Under the pieces are notes generated by a model that worked only from the letters and a program-made list of their open reading frames with translations, made no database searches and was not told the origin of the DNA. Made by a program: the position numbers and the translations under genes. From Aphanomyces cochlioides (Eukaryota; Oomycota; Saprolegniomycetes; Saprolegniales; Verrucalvaceae): 64,000 nt of DNA. The stretch spans positions 62,001 to 126,000 of the forward strand of contig JAHQRK010000019.1 in NCBI GenBank assembly GCA_019828595.1, in the 5' to 3' direction. The number at the start of each line of letters is the position of its first letter. Position 1 is the stretch's first letter. This document shows positions 33,783 through 43,016 of this stretch, piece after piece.

Positions 33783-35454
33783 TCAACTCATTGAATGACC
33801 TCGTTGAGATCGCGCCAGTGACGTCGGTCGCGCTGGCGGCAGTCGGTGCGTAAATGAAAAGCCACCAAAGTTGTCGTCGTCCGAGTCGTCTCCTGCCGCG
33901 GCATCGTCGCTGAGATTCCCCACGCTGATCTTGGTAAATTCCTGGTCAAAGTTTTGCAAATCTGTCGCGCCATGGACGCGCGGCTTGAACGGAGGCTTCA
34001 CTTTCTTGGCTTCAAGTGCAGTCCAGTCGATCGTTGCAAAGAAGGGATGGCGCCGCAACGTCGCTTCGTCCAAACGCTTGACGGGATCGCGCTCGAGCAA
34101 ACCGCGCACGAGACTCTTTGCATTCGCCGAGAGCCCAAACCGCGCTGGAAACGTCAATGGCTCGTTCAAAATCTTCTCGCACATCTTCTGCACATCCTTG
34201 TCAAAGAACGGCGGCCATCCCGTGAGCATTTCATAAAGGAGCGTGCCGAGACTCCACCAGTCGACGGCATAGCCGTACGCGCCTTTGGTCTTTCGGGCGA
34301 CAAGCATCTCTGGCGCTAAATACTCTGGCGTGCCGCAGAACGTCTTGGCGCCTTCCGTGAGTGAGACATGGCGCTTCGCCAAACCGAAATCGGTAATCCG
34401 GACATGGCCGTCAGCGTCGAGGAGGACGTTTTCTACACCATGACAGTCATGAGATGGAAGAAAGCAAGAGCGGATCGCACCTGGCTTGAGATCGCGGTAA
34501 ACAATCGACTTGGAATGCAAATGGCTCAACGCGGCGATCAATTCCGCAGCGTAGAAGCGCACCATCGTCTCGCTAAACGCGCGGAATTTCTTGAGGTGGA
34601 AGAAGATTTCGCCGCCAACGCAGAAGTCCGAGACCATAAAGAGACGCTCGCGGGTCTGAAAAGCGACTCGCAGAGTCACGATGAAGGGATGATCGAGCAC
34701 ACTCATCACATTGCGCTCCGTCATGGTGTGATCGACCTGGTGGCGCTTGATAAGTTCGCGCTTTTTCAACACTTTCATTGCAAAGAGAGCTCCTGGCGCA
34801 TCTCGTCGCTGGACGAGGTAGACTTTGCCAAACGATCCTTTGCCAAGGACCTTGAGCACCTCAAAGTCATCAACTGTCCATTTGTGGTTGGGATCAAACG
34901 GTTGCCGCACGGAATCAAACAATGTCGATTCGTCTGACATGAGTCCAACATCTGACCCTCCAGGAGTGACCGTTGCACGCTCCGCAAAATCTACATCGAG
35001 AGCCATTTAGACGACGCAACGAAGAAATGCTCGTACCATCGTCTACGGATTCATCTCGATCATCTATGGGCGATAAGAAGGCTTGTAGTTCGTGTGGACG
35101 CGGTCGCATGGCGAGCAAAGCTTGCATATACCTAAATCCACACATCAATATCATGATCCATCACGAACGAGCCCACGTTTCGAAGCCGGTACGGCGTTGT
35201 TCAATCACGCGCAAAGATAGCGAGGAGAATAGACGCTTGGGTGGAAATGCAAGCGATCGGACACTGGCATATCGTTGACAGAGCGTTTTGTGAAGCGCGC
35301 GGAATTCGCTATATCTCTTGCCCAAATTCCACGTAGAGTCTCGCGATTCCACCGTCATGCAGAAGATCGTGTAGCGCTGCTGATGTTCCAGCTCTAGTCG
35401 AGAATCCCATGACGGAATGCGCACAGAAGTCACATTGGCCAACGACCAAGCCAT
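33783..35454 (-). CDS. PX-domain AGC protein kinase (SGK3-like)
   Basis: Introns 35176-35132, 35036-34991 and 34480-34433 leave exactly 510 codons. The PX domain is N-terminal: RYTIFCMTVESRD, the conserved KRYSEFRALH, LAFPPKRLFS and IEQRRTGFETYMQALL. The kinase follows: GKGSFGKVYLV (Gly-rich loop), FAMKVLKK (ATP lysine), YRDLKPENVLLD (across the third intron), ITDFGLAKR, TFCGTPEYLAPE (AGC activation loop). The C-tail has FFATIDWTALEAKKVKPPFKP, and the final region keeps an acidic FGGFSF hydrophobic-motif-like end. It resembles metazoan SGK3 and similar protist kinases: PX would place it on PI3P membranes. A possible start just inside intron two (MALDVDFAER) is an artefact. Start 35454 (MAWSLANVTS) is preferred because the motif cluster at 35514-35543 lies upstream. 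Confidence 0.87.
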
Positions 35455-35513
35455 CTCGTCGGTGCCGTCGCTTTGGTCGCTGTGAGCAAATATGCAAGTG
35501 GTGAAACGTCGGG

Positions 35514-35543
35514 CATCCGGATAATCCGGATGAATTCCGGATA
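35514..35543 (-). promoter_or_regulatory. triple CCGGAT motif upstream of the PX-kinase
   Basis: Three overlapping copies of the CCGGAT core (catccggataatccggatg followed by attccggataa) lie 60-90 bp before the chosen start at 35454. This is the same element seen in the cenH3/Pcc1 promoter. Confidence 0.55.
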
Positions 35544-35582
35544 AACGTACGAAAGATCTCCACAGAAAGGACACCTCCAAGA

Positions 35583-36577
35583 AGTCAAAATGATGGAACT
35601 GTCAGCGGAGAAAGGCCCGATGGATGGAGATTGCTCGCGTTCTACTCGACTAGATGGAGCAATTTATGGCAAGATATGACGGGAACATTGAATGAAGCGA
35701 ACGGACCAAGTTTGGCAGCGTAGAAACCTCGACAAGTGGTGTAATGGCTACGCGAAGCCTAGTCGCAGAGGTGCTGCGTTGGTAGCGCGGGTGCTTCCGG
35801 CGATTCCAAAAGAGCTTGAAGATTGCCAAGATGAATAGAAACGTGCTGTTGAAGAACTTTACCCACGGAGGAACATTGCTGGGGAGGCTATGGGAAGCAA
35901 TACTCAGTTGACGTTGTGCATACGTCGTGAAGTGTCGACTGCATGGATTACGTGGGAAAATAGCCCGTGATTTTGTACTGTGGAACCCCGTCCGAATGAT
36001 GAAGAATGCCGAAGACGAATGCGGGGATGAATTACGTTTGTCGGTTGTACAGGATGTTGTCTGGATCACGCTATCATTTCTGACGATCTACAGCGAATTC
36101 ATGAAATACTTGCAGTATTGCAGCGACATGGACAAACGAATTGCACTTGTTATTGTGACACAACACAATTAGGTGGTCCAAGTAAGCTTTGTCCATGGTC
36201 GAATGCAGCTGCTGGACGTGGAACAAGCTCCAGGAAATGCGTAGATGCCCTCGGACAACCATCACAAGACAACGAGATTGTACACCAAAATATGACTCTA
36301 CTTGAACAAATCCAAGCCGTGAAGCATTCTGGGAATACCAAGAGCAAAGCATCAATATTCAGCATGCTATTGAAAAGAATTGCTCAAGCAGACTTTGGCG
36401 CTTGAAATGCCTGACGACAACTTCAAGAGCAACTGGAATTACACCAGGAGTACTGCCCTTGGCACGGCATGCCACTGACTCGTCTGCTAATACAAGCAAA
36501 AAGAAGGAGCTTAACAAAACGCACGCCTCTCAAGCACCAAATGCAATCCAAAGGCAGAACTGAAACGTCTTTAGTCT
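35583..36577. other. unassigned region
   Basis: Short open frames occur on both strands: a minus-strand frame 36069-35650 with one hydrophobic stretch (FFNSTFLFILAIFKLF), and plus-strand frames 35927-36172 and 36118-36405. None has a domain, a paralogue or a coherent exon chain that I can defend. A small multi-exon gene is possible. Confidence 0.3.
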
Positions 36578-36622
36578 ATGGACAGCCACAAGCTAAGTTT
36601 GGCAAGACGGTCGCGTCGCTTA

Positions 36623-37177
36623 TTAGTTGTTCGCCGCGGCTGGCTTCTTCACGACTGTGAATTGGGCGTAGTCTCCCGCAGTCCACTTATCGACGTGCAT
36701 CGAGATGACATCATCCTTGCCACTAGGGACGCAGCCCTTGCAACGAGCAATGTACTTGCCAGTGTCGGCCTTCAAGGCGATCTTGCCGTTGTAAGCATCT
36801 TCACAAGTGAATTGGGCCCATGGCGCCGATTTCCAGTCCGAGACATGGACGTATGCTTGGTCTGGGTAGACCCCTCCGGGGGTGCAATTGTTGCATCGAG
36901 CAAAGTAATAGCCCAAGTCTCCCTTGAGTACAATCTTGCCGCCGCCAGTGTTGTAGACCGTCCAGAAGGCGTACGGCGTGCCTTCATTGAGGGCGTACTG
37001 AAGGGTGACCGAGTCGGGGTTCTTGCTCCAAGACATGCAATTGCGGCAGCGCGTGGCGTAATAACCAGTGTCAGCCTTCAAGGCAATGACGTCGCCTTGA
37101 CGAAAGTTGCAAGTGGCGGCGGAGACCGTTTGGGCCAAGGCAAATGCGCCGAGGAGGATCGTTTGGATGGAAACCAT
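36623..37177 (-). CDS. trefoil-repeat secreted protein, one-unit form (gene A)
   Basis: 184 codons from MVSIQTILLGAFALAQTVSA, a typical signal peptide ending in SA before TCNF. Three repeats follow, each with the family core: GDVIALKADTGYYATRCRNC, GKIVLKGDLGYYFARCNNC and GKIALKADTGKYIARCKGC, with aromatic-rich joints (FWTVY, WAQFTCED, YAQFTVV). Three repeats of about 50 residues with this spacing fit a beta-trefoil or fascin-type fold (inference). Each repeat has a C-x-x-C pair, so disulfides are expected. There is no membrane segment, so it is probably secreted. An exact oomycete initiator lies at 37193-37212. The frame is open upstream of this Met, but the signal peptide fixes the start. 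The coding sequence matches gene D. Confidence 0.88.
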   Translation of the reverse strand: MVSIQTILLGAFALAQTVSAATCNFRQGDVIALKADTGYYATRCRNCMSWSKNPDSVTLQYALNEGTPYAFWTVYNTGGGKIVLKGDLGYYFARCNNCTPGGVYPDQAYVHVSDWKSAPWAQFTCEDAYNGKIALKADTGKYIARCKGCVPSGKDDVISMHVDKWTAGDYAQFTVVKKPAAANN

Positions 37178-37192
37178 GATGGGAATGCTCGA

Positions 37193-37212
37193 GTGGAAAT
37201 TGGAGAATGAGC
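37193..37212 (-). promoter_or_regulatory. oomycete core promoter of gene A
   Basis: On the gene strand the site reads GCTCATTCTCCAATTTCCAC, matching the published oomycete initiator plus flanking element (GCTCATTYYNCAWTTT), 16-35 nt before the ATG. Confidence 0.75.
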
Positions 37213-37457
37213 TCACTGGGAAAGAAAGTCGACAGGATTCTTTGACAATTGTATGCAGCTCGTCCACGTGCACGAGAGATCATGTGTTGTATGCACGCCG
37301 GCACACGTCGCCTGCTGAAAATTCAAGCTCTGGCGATTCACGTGGCAGTATACAAGACGAGACCACGCGGTGGATACAAAGTTTCGCGTCGACGACTCTC
37401 GTAGGCTGCATACGATGGAGAGACAAAGAACGAGTGGTGCTGGTGACTGCGGTCTCG

Positions 37458-38220
37458 ACGGATAGCCCTTCTCTCCAAGATTCCCAGTAGTTGCCACGAG
37501 TAGAGAGACCAAATTTATCGAGGGAAAGTCCCACTACGTGACGAAAGCCGTGTGCGGACGGTCGATTGCTCCCGCTCGACTTGACTACAAAGTTGTTAGC
37601 GTGGCATGAACGTGCGGCGCACAAGGACACTTAGTGGCTGCTCCAAAACTTTCCAACTGAAATTCATCATGCGTAATGGACGCCAACCTGGGTACCATCC
37701 TGTGTATCGCAAGGTCATGGGTACACTGGACGACTTGCTCGAGCGTCTACTGTTTCCTCCTTCATTTCGTAAGTGCAGGCTATCCTGTTTGTCCGTCGAC
37801 GAGGTCTGTTGGTGCTTCGTGGGGATTCTGGGCGAACCACAAGTACCAAGCTACACCACAGGTCAACGAAGTTTTTTTATAATGCTCCTCGTCGTGGATG
37901 CGCCGCTTTGGTCACGTTCATCGTGGCTCAAGGCACAGCCATGACCAAACTGAACCTCATGTTGTGAGCAATGGGATGTGCTACGAGTTCAAGCGTCGTC
38001 CAAGTCAAAGCCACGGGTGAGCAGTTCACCTTGCACCCAAGACGAAGAGTGCAAAATGGATAGTTGACAGAAGAACAGCGCTGTCTCAAGCCATGGCTGC
38101 TTACAACTCATCGAAATGGTTGCTAGCTCTTACGCCTCTTGACGAGTTGAGACTTCACATGACAAGAAATTAAAATGCATTCATCTTATCTACAAGGATG
38201 CAGACGACCGTCCCATCTCG
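37458..38220. other. unassigned stretch between genes A and B
   Basis: Open frames at 37606-37944 (+) and 37773-37967 (+) overlap and are short. One frame reads GYPVCPSTRSVGASWGFWA, then ALVTFIVAQGTAMTKL, which may be a fragment of an extracellular enzyme, but I cannot name it. It is probably a decayed gene. Confidence 0.3.
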
Positions 38221-39432
38221 TCACACACACTGCAGCGCAGTGAAGCGTGGAGCAAACGCCTTGCGCTCGTCAGCAGTCGCAGGGACACGGCGACGGTTGT
38301 ACACAAACATGCCAAGCAAAGCAAGGCAAGAACCCGCAAACATGGAGCCAAGCACAAGCACGACTCGGTTGGGCTCGGCCGTCACTTGGTTGATCGACAT
38401 TTCCAACACGACTGGCTTCTTCACGACGGTGAATTGAGCGTAGTCTCCATCGCGCCAGTTGTTGACATGCATCGTGATGACATCCGCTGGACCACCAGGG
38501 ACGCAGCCATTGCAACGAGTGACATACTTGCCAGTGTCGGCCTTCAACGCGATCTTGCCGTTGCTGGCATCTTCACAAGTGAATTGGGCCCATGGACCTG
38601 ACTTCCAGTCCGAGACGTGGACAAAGGCTTCGTCGGGGTAAGCGGCACCTGGGACGCAGTTGTTGCAACGAGAAAGGTAGTTGCCGAGGTCTCCCTTGAG
38701 TGCAATCTTGCCGTCGCCAGTGTTGTAGACTGTCCAGTACGAGTATGGTGTACCATCATTGATGGGCGACTGGAGGTTGACTGAGTCAGGGTAGGCGGCA
38801 TGAGCGATGCAGTTGCGGCAACGCGTGACATACTTGCCAGTGTCAGCTTGGAGGGCGATGACGTCTCCGTCTTTGAAGTAGCAGTTGGAAGCATGCTTGA
38901 GGTACTCGACTTCGAATTGCGCCCATGGGCTGCCTTTCCAAGCTGGAGCATGAACAAAGGCAACATCAGCAGGACCACTACGGACACAGTTGTTGCATCG
39001 AGCCAAGTACTTGCCAGTGTCGGCCTTGAGAGCAATCTTGCCATTGTCAGCATCTTCACACGTCCATTGGGCCCAAGGTCCCGATCGCCAGTCCGAGACG
39101 TGGACGAAAGCCTCATCGGGGTAAGCGGCGCCTGGAGCACAGTTGTTGCATCGTGAGAGGTAGTTGCCGAGGTCTCCCTTGAGCGCAATCTTGCCATTGC
39201 CAGCATCGACGATGGTCCAGTACGAGTATGGCGTGCCAGAGTTGATGGGAGCTTGGAAGTTGACCGAGTCGGGGTAGGCAGCACCACCAATGCAGTTGCG
39301 GCAACGGGTGACGTACTTTCCAGTGTCTGCCTTCAAGGCAATGACGTCGCCTTCACGAAAGTTGCAATTGCCAGCTGAGACCGTTTGGGCCACGGCGAAG
39401 GCGCCGAAGAGAAGTGCTTGGAGGGAGATCAT
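38221..39432 (-). CDS. trefoil-repeat membrane-anchored protein, two-unit form (gene B)
   Basis: 403 codons. The signal peptide is MISLQALLFGAFAVAQTVSA; then come six repeats in two units, the second unit starting at NCYFKDGDVIALQADTG. Repeat cores are ALKADTGKYVTRCRNC, ALKGDLGNYLSRCNNC, ALKADTGKYLARCNNC, ALQADTGKYVTRCRNC, ALKGDLGNYLSRCNNC and ALKADTGKYVTRCNGC. After VVKKPVVLEM a single hydrophobic helix (VVLVLGSMFAGSCLALLGMFV) and NRRR give a type I membrane protein with the repeats outside the cell. The tail (after NRRRVPATADERKA) is longer than in G and K. The upstream Met at 39564 is rejected because the signal peptide defines the start. B faces away from C. Confidence 0.88.
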   Translation of the reverse strand: MISLQALLFGAFAVAQTVSAGNCNFREGDVIALKADTGKYVTRCRNCIGGAAYPDSVNFQAPINSGTPYSYWTIVDAGNGKIALKGDLGNYLSRCNNCAPGAAYPDEAFVHVSDWRSGPWAQWTCEDADNGKIALKADTGKYLARCNNCVRSGPADVAFVHAPAWKGSPWAQFEVEYLKHASNCYFKDGDVIALQADTGKYVTRCRNCIAHAAYPDSVNLQSPINDGTPYSYWTVYNTGDGKIALKGDLGNYLSRCNNCVPGAAYPDEAFVHVSDWKSGPWAQFTCEDASNGKIALKADTGKYVTRCNGCVPGGPADVITMHVNNWRDGDYAQFTVVKKPVVLEMSINQVTAEPNRVVLVLGSMFAGSCLALLGMFVYNRRRVPATADERKAFAPRFTALQCV

Positions 39433-40376
39433 GATGGCGTGTGGATGGGGAAATGAAATGTGAGGAATGCGATATCTTGTCGGTGAATCTTTCGCCTTCA
39501 CCGAGTGACTGATTGAGTTTGAGTGGGGGTTGAAGAAGCCACCGATGTGTTTCGCAATGTCCAAGACTTAGAATGATGAGAGGCGCCAAGATCGCACGAA
39601 TGATCTTTGCTTCTGGCGACAGTCAGAACGAGTGGAAGTCAGTCACGAGTTCCACTGTGGCCTTCACCGTACGATGCATTCCATCCGCCTGTCGAAGCCC
39701 CTCCACCTCTTCTACCTTGCCTCCATATATTCATATGCAAAACTTCTTTGGCTAGGCATGGTTGCGACGCTGGTGTCAATCGGCGTCGTGCATTTCAATG
39801 GCTGCATCGACTTGTCCAGTGTTGTTGTAGATTGTTGCATTCTAACGTTGAATTTCAGTTCTCGCTTGCTTCATTTGTAGTTGGGGCCGCGAATCCTTGC
39901 GGCCGCTCTTGCGATTCCTCGAGACAGCCCAAGATATCTCTTCCACTGCGGTACTTGCTCCTCCAAGCCTCCAGTCAAGACAGCAACCACCGTTGAAATC
40001 GACGTTCGAAAAATCGGTAACTGCAAGAAGCCACAGTCGATCTCTGACTTCAAATGGACAGCCTCCTTGCATTCATCTCGACTACTTGGAGCTACTGAGG
40101 ACTTTGGAGAGCACTTTGGGTAAGACTTTGTCATCCAATATCGAAGGCGATATCGTACAGGATCAGTAACTTTGACAAAGTTGTGTATCATGACGCGACC
40201 ACTCTCAAGTTGTATAATGTAGATGCAGCGCCTTCTTCCTAAAGATCCATCAACGCGAGGGAAGCTGATCTGGAATGACTTTATAATTCAAGCTTCACAA
40301 CGCAAGATGTGCATTGCCAAGCTACTTGTGAAAGATTCACGTCGATGCACGAGTGGCGGTGACACTCCTCGCTTCA
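39433..40376. other. divergent promoter region between genes B and C
   Basis: About 950 bp separating two head-to-head trefoil genes. A minus-strand frame (40191-39871) and overlapping plus-strand frames exist but show no domain. Only the C side has a good initiator; on the B side the site is degenerate (catttcatttcccc). Confidence 0.4.
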
Positions 40377-40394
40377 GTCATTCTCCAATTTGCC
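40377..40394 (+). promoter_or_regulatory. oomycete core promoter of gene C
   Basis: gtcattctccaatttgcc, a close match to the initiator plus flanking element, 34 nt before the ATG at 40411. Confidence 0.65.
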
Positions 40395-40410
40395 TTTGAG
40401 CATTCCTATC

Positions 40411-41601
40411 ATGATCTCCCTCCAAGCACTTCTCTTCGGCACCTTCGCCGTGGCCCAAACGGTCTCTGCTGGCAACTGCAACTTTCGTGAAGGCGACGTC
40501 ATTGCCTTGAAGGCAGACACTGGAAAGTATGTCACCCGTTGCCGCAACTGCATTGGTGGTGCTGCCTACCCCGACTCGGTCAACTTCCAAGGACCCATCA
40601 ACTCTGGCACGCCATACTCGTACTGGACAATCGTCGATGCTGGCAATGGCAAGATTGCGCTCAAGGGAGACCTCGGCAACTACCTCTCACGATGCAACAA
40701 CTGTGCTCCAGGCGCCGCTTACCCCGATGAGGCTTTCGTCCACGTCTCGGACTGGCGATCGGGACCTTGGGCCCAATGGACGTGTGAAGATGCTGACAAT
40801 GGCAAGATTGCTCTCAAGGCCGACACTGGCAAGTACTTGGCTCGATGCAACAACTGTGTCCGTAGTGGTCCTGCTGATGTTGCCTTTGTTCATGCTCCAG
40901 CTTGGAAAGGCAGCCCATGGGCGCAATTCGAAGTCGAGTACCTCAAGCATGCTTCCAACTGCTACTTCAAAGACGGAGACGTCATCGCCCTCCAAGCTGA
41001 CACTGGCAAGTATGTCACGCGTTGCCGCAACTGCATCGCTCATGCCGCCTACCCTGACTCAGTCAACCTCCAGTCGCCCATCAATGATGGTACACCATAC
41101 TCGTACTGGACAGTCTACAACACTGGCGACGGCAAGATTGCACTCAAGGGAGACCTCGGCAACTACCTTTCTCGTTGCAACAACTGCGTCCCAGGTGCCG
41201 CTTACCCCGACGAAGCCTTTGTCCACGTCTCGGACTGGAAGTCAGGTCCATGGGCCCAATTCACTTGTGAAGATGCCAGCAACGGCAAGATCGCGTTGAA
41301 GGCCGACACTGGCAAGTATGTCACTCGTTGCAATGGCTGCGTCCCTGGTGGTCCAGCGGATGTCATCACGATGCATGTCAACAACTGGCGCGATGGAGAC
41401 TACGCTCAATTCACGGTCGTGAAGAAGCCAATCGTGCTGGAAATTATATTGAATGAAGCGACGCAGACTTTAACACCTGGATCCAGTCAAACAACCCTCA
41501 TGCTTAGCTCCATGTTTGCCGGTTTCTGCTTAACACTTGTGGCTGCATACGCCTACAACTACCGCAAGCATGAGGCTAAAGGCTTTCAGCGTATTTTGTA
41601 A
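40411..41601 (+). CDS. trefoil-repeat membrane-anchored protein, two-unit form (gene C)
   Basis: 396 codons with the same plan as gene B: signal peptide (MISLQALLFGTFAVAQTVSA), six CxxC repeats in two units, one C-terminal membrane helix. The repeat region is almost identical in DNA to B, G and H (third positions included), but the C-terminus is of another type: EIILNEATQTLTPGSSQTTL, then MLSSMFAGFCLTLVAAYAY and NYRKHEAKGFQRIL. Pseudogenes E and I and gene H share parts of this tail, so there are two tail lineages over one homogenised repeat region. It is followed by the 3' module at 41690-41900 and then by gene D. Confidence 0.88.
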   Translation: MISLQALLFGTFAVAQTVSAGNCNFREGDVIALKADTGKYVTRCRNCIGGAAYPDSVNFQGPINSGTPYSYWTIVDAGNGKIALKGDLGNYLSRCNNCAPGAAYPDEAFVHVSDWRSGPWAQWTCEDADNGKIALKADTGKYLARCNNCVRSGPADVAFVHAPAWKGSPWAQFEVEYLKHASNCYFKDGDVIALQADTGKYVTRCRNCIAHAAYPDSVNLQSPINDGTPYSYWTVYNTGDGKIALKGDLGNYLSRCNNCVPGAAYPDEAFVHVSDWKSGPWAQFTCEDASNGKIALKADTGKYVTRCNGCVPGGPADVITMHVNNWRDGDYAQFTVVKKPIVLEIILNEATQTLTPGSSQTTLMLSSMFAGFCLTLVAAYAYNYRKHEAKGFQRIL

Positions 41602-41689
41602 GTAATCGACTGTCTTTCCTGGAGTAAGGCACGACGCCGTGCTTCTTAAACACTTGAATCGATTTGTGAAATTTACTTGCAAGTGTTGC

Positions 41690-41900
41690 TAGTCATACGC
41701 TTGCTTCCACAGTGGATCGAATTGACGAAACCACCCGCTCCAAGGCAAAGCCCCTGTTCGCATCCAACGCACCCTCAGTCGGATTGATTGATTCACGTTG
41801 TTGGAAACGAGTGGACCCTTTCAAATTGTTGAGTGCGGCCTGCAGCCACGGATCTTTGGCACGTGGCTCGGCCAAATCCTCTCGAAGCAACGTCTAAACC
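41690..41900. repeat. 3' module following gene C (copy 1 of 3)
   Basis: A stretch of about 200 bp (cgaaaccacccgctccaagg through tcctctcgaagcaacgtc) recurs after pseudogene E (about 43995-44185) and pseudogene I (about 51130-51315). On the minus strand all three copies read similarly: LREDLAEPRAKDPWLQAAL here, LREDLAKPYRAKGPWLQAA and LQEDLAKPQDTKGPWLQVA elsewhere, which may be a relic of another gene carried in the duplicated block. Confidence 0.6.
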
Positions 41901-42426
41901 ACGCGACGTCGCCACTGTCACAGTGCCAATTTTGTTTGTTCACACCTATGTCTTACTGCGTACCCACTGAAGACGCACACCCAACACCACTTGGCCTGCA
42001 AGTTGAATTCAGTAGATAAGATTTTGTGAGTCCGCTCAGCGTTCCCTACGTTAACGCCACGGTGGACACGATTCACGACGCCAGGTCTTGTGCGGAATGT
42101 TGACGACAAAGGCAGTTGTATTATCTCTGTGGATCTGTGCTGGTCAGACAACCGAGAATTGCAGCAATTTTTGAATGCCATCGAGACCGCAGTCACCAGC
42201 ACCACTCGTTCTTTGTCTCTCCATCGTATGCAGCCTACGAGAGTCGTCGACGCGAAACTTTGTATCCACCGCGTGGTCTCGTCTTGTATACTGCCACGTG
42301 AATCGCCAGAGCTTGAATTTTCAGCAGGCGACGTGTGCCGGCGTGCATACAACACATGATCTCTCGTGCACGTGGACGAGCTGCATACAATTGTCAAAGA
42401 ATCCTGTCGACTTTCTTTCCCAGTGA

Positions 42427-42446
42427 GCTCATTCTCCAATTTCCAC
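42427..42446 (+). promoter_or_regulatory. oomycete core promoter of gene D
   Basis: gctcattctccaatttccac, identical to the site before gene A, 35 nt before the ATG. Confidence 0.75.
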
Positions 42447-42461
42447 TCGAGCATTCCCATC

Positions 42462-43016
42462 ATGGTTTCCATCCAAACGATCCTCCTCGGCGCATTTGCC
42501 TTGGCCCAAACGGTCTCCGCCGCCACTTGCAACTTTCGTCAAGGCGACGTCATTGCCTTGAAGGCTGACACTGGTTATTACGCCACGCGCTGCCGCAATT
42601 GCATGTCTTGGAGCAAGAACCCCGACTCGGTCACCCTTCAGTACGCCCTCAATGAAGGCACGCCGTACGCCTTCTGGACGGTCTACAACACTGGCGGCGG
42701 CAAGATTGTACTCAAGGGAGACTTGGGCTATTACTTTGCTCGATGCAACAATTGCACCCCCGGAGGGGTCTACCCAGACCAAGCATACGTCCATGTCTCG
42801 GACTGGAAATCGGCGCCATGGGCCCAATTCACTTGTGAAGATGCTTACAACGGCAAGATCGCCTTGAAGGCCGACACTGGCAAGTACATTGCTCGTTGCA
42901 AGGGCTGCGTCCCTAGTGGCAAGGATGATGTCATCTCGATGCACGTCGATAAGTGGACTGCGGGAGACTACGCCCAATTCACAGTCGTGAAGAAGCCAGC
43001 CGCGGCGAACAACTAA
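42462..43016 (+). CDS. trefoil-repeat secreted protein, one-unit form (gene D)
   Basis: 184 codons, same protein as gene A. Signal peptide, three CxxC repeats, no membrane helix, ending KKPAAANN. It lies about 860 bp downstream of the anchored gene C on the same strand, so the pair C-D places an anchored and a secreted family member together; the same pairing is seen for E-F and I-J. Confidence 0.88.
   Translation: MVSIQTILLGAFALAQTVSAATCNFRQGDVIALKADTGYYATRCRNCMSWSKNPDSVTLQYALNEGTPYAFWTVYNTGGGKIVLKGDLGYYFARCNNCTPGGVYPDQAYVHVSDWKSAPWAQFTCEDAYNGKIALKADTGKYIARCKGCVPSGKDDVISMHVDKWTAGDYAQFTVVKKPAAANN

Larger units (their letters stand above)
36578..37457 (-). repeat. arm 1 of an 880-bp inverted duplication (partner 42180-43061)
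   Basis: This block, which includes gene A and its upstream module, is present in reverse orientation at 42180-43061 with no difference that I could find in the coding part and flanks compared. Homology stops sharply at gtggctgtccat on one side and at the ctgcggtctcga on the other. The arms are 4.7 kb apart and enclose genes B and C. Confidence 0.8.

Noticed and set aside
34915..35154. MALDVDFAER start as the N-terminus of the AGC kinase
   Set aside because: The Met lies in an intron; splicing joins the PX domain in frame with an integral codon count.
35650..36069. Minus-strand 139-codon frame with one hydrophobic stretch
   Set aside because: No homologue, no signal peptide and no promoter evidence; kept only as an unassigned region.
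38800..39156. 118-codon antisense frame to the trefoil genes
   Set aside because: Mirror of the repeat coding sequence; no start context, domain or conservation separate from the sense gene.
38544..39290. 248-256 codon open frame overlapping the repeats of gene B in another frame on the same strand (also in C, G, H and K)
   Set aside because: It is Ser/Thr/Arg-rich shadow translation of the repeat DNA. Being open in five copies is no independent evidence, because the copies are nearly identical.
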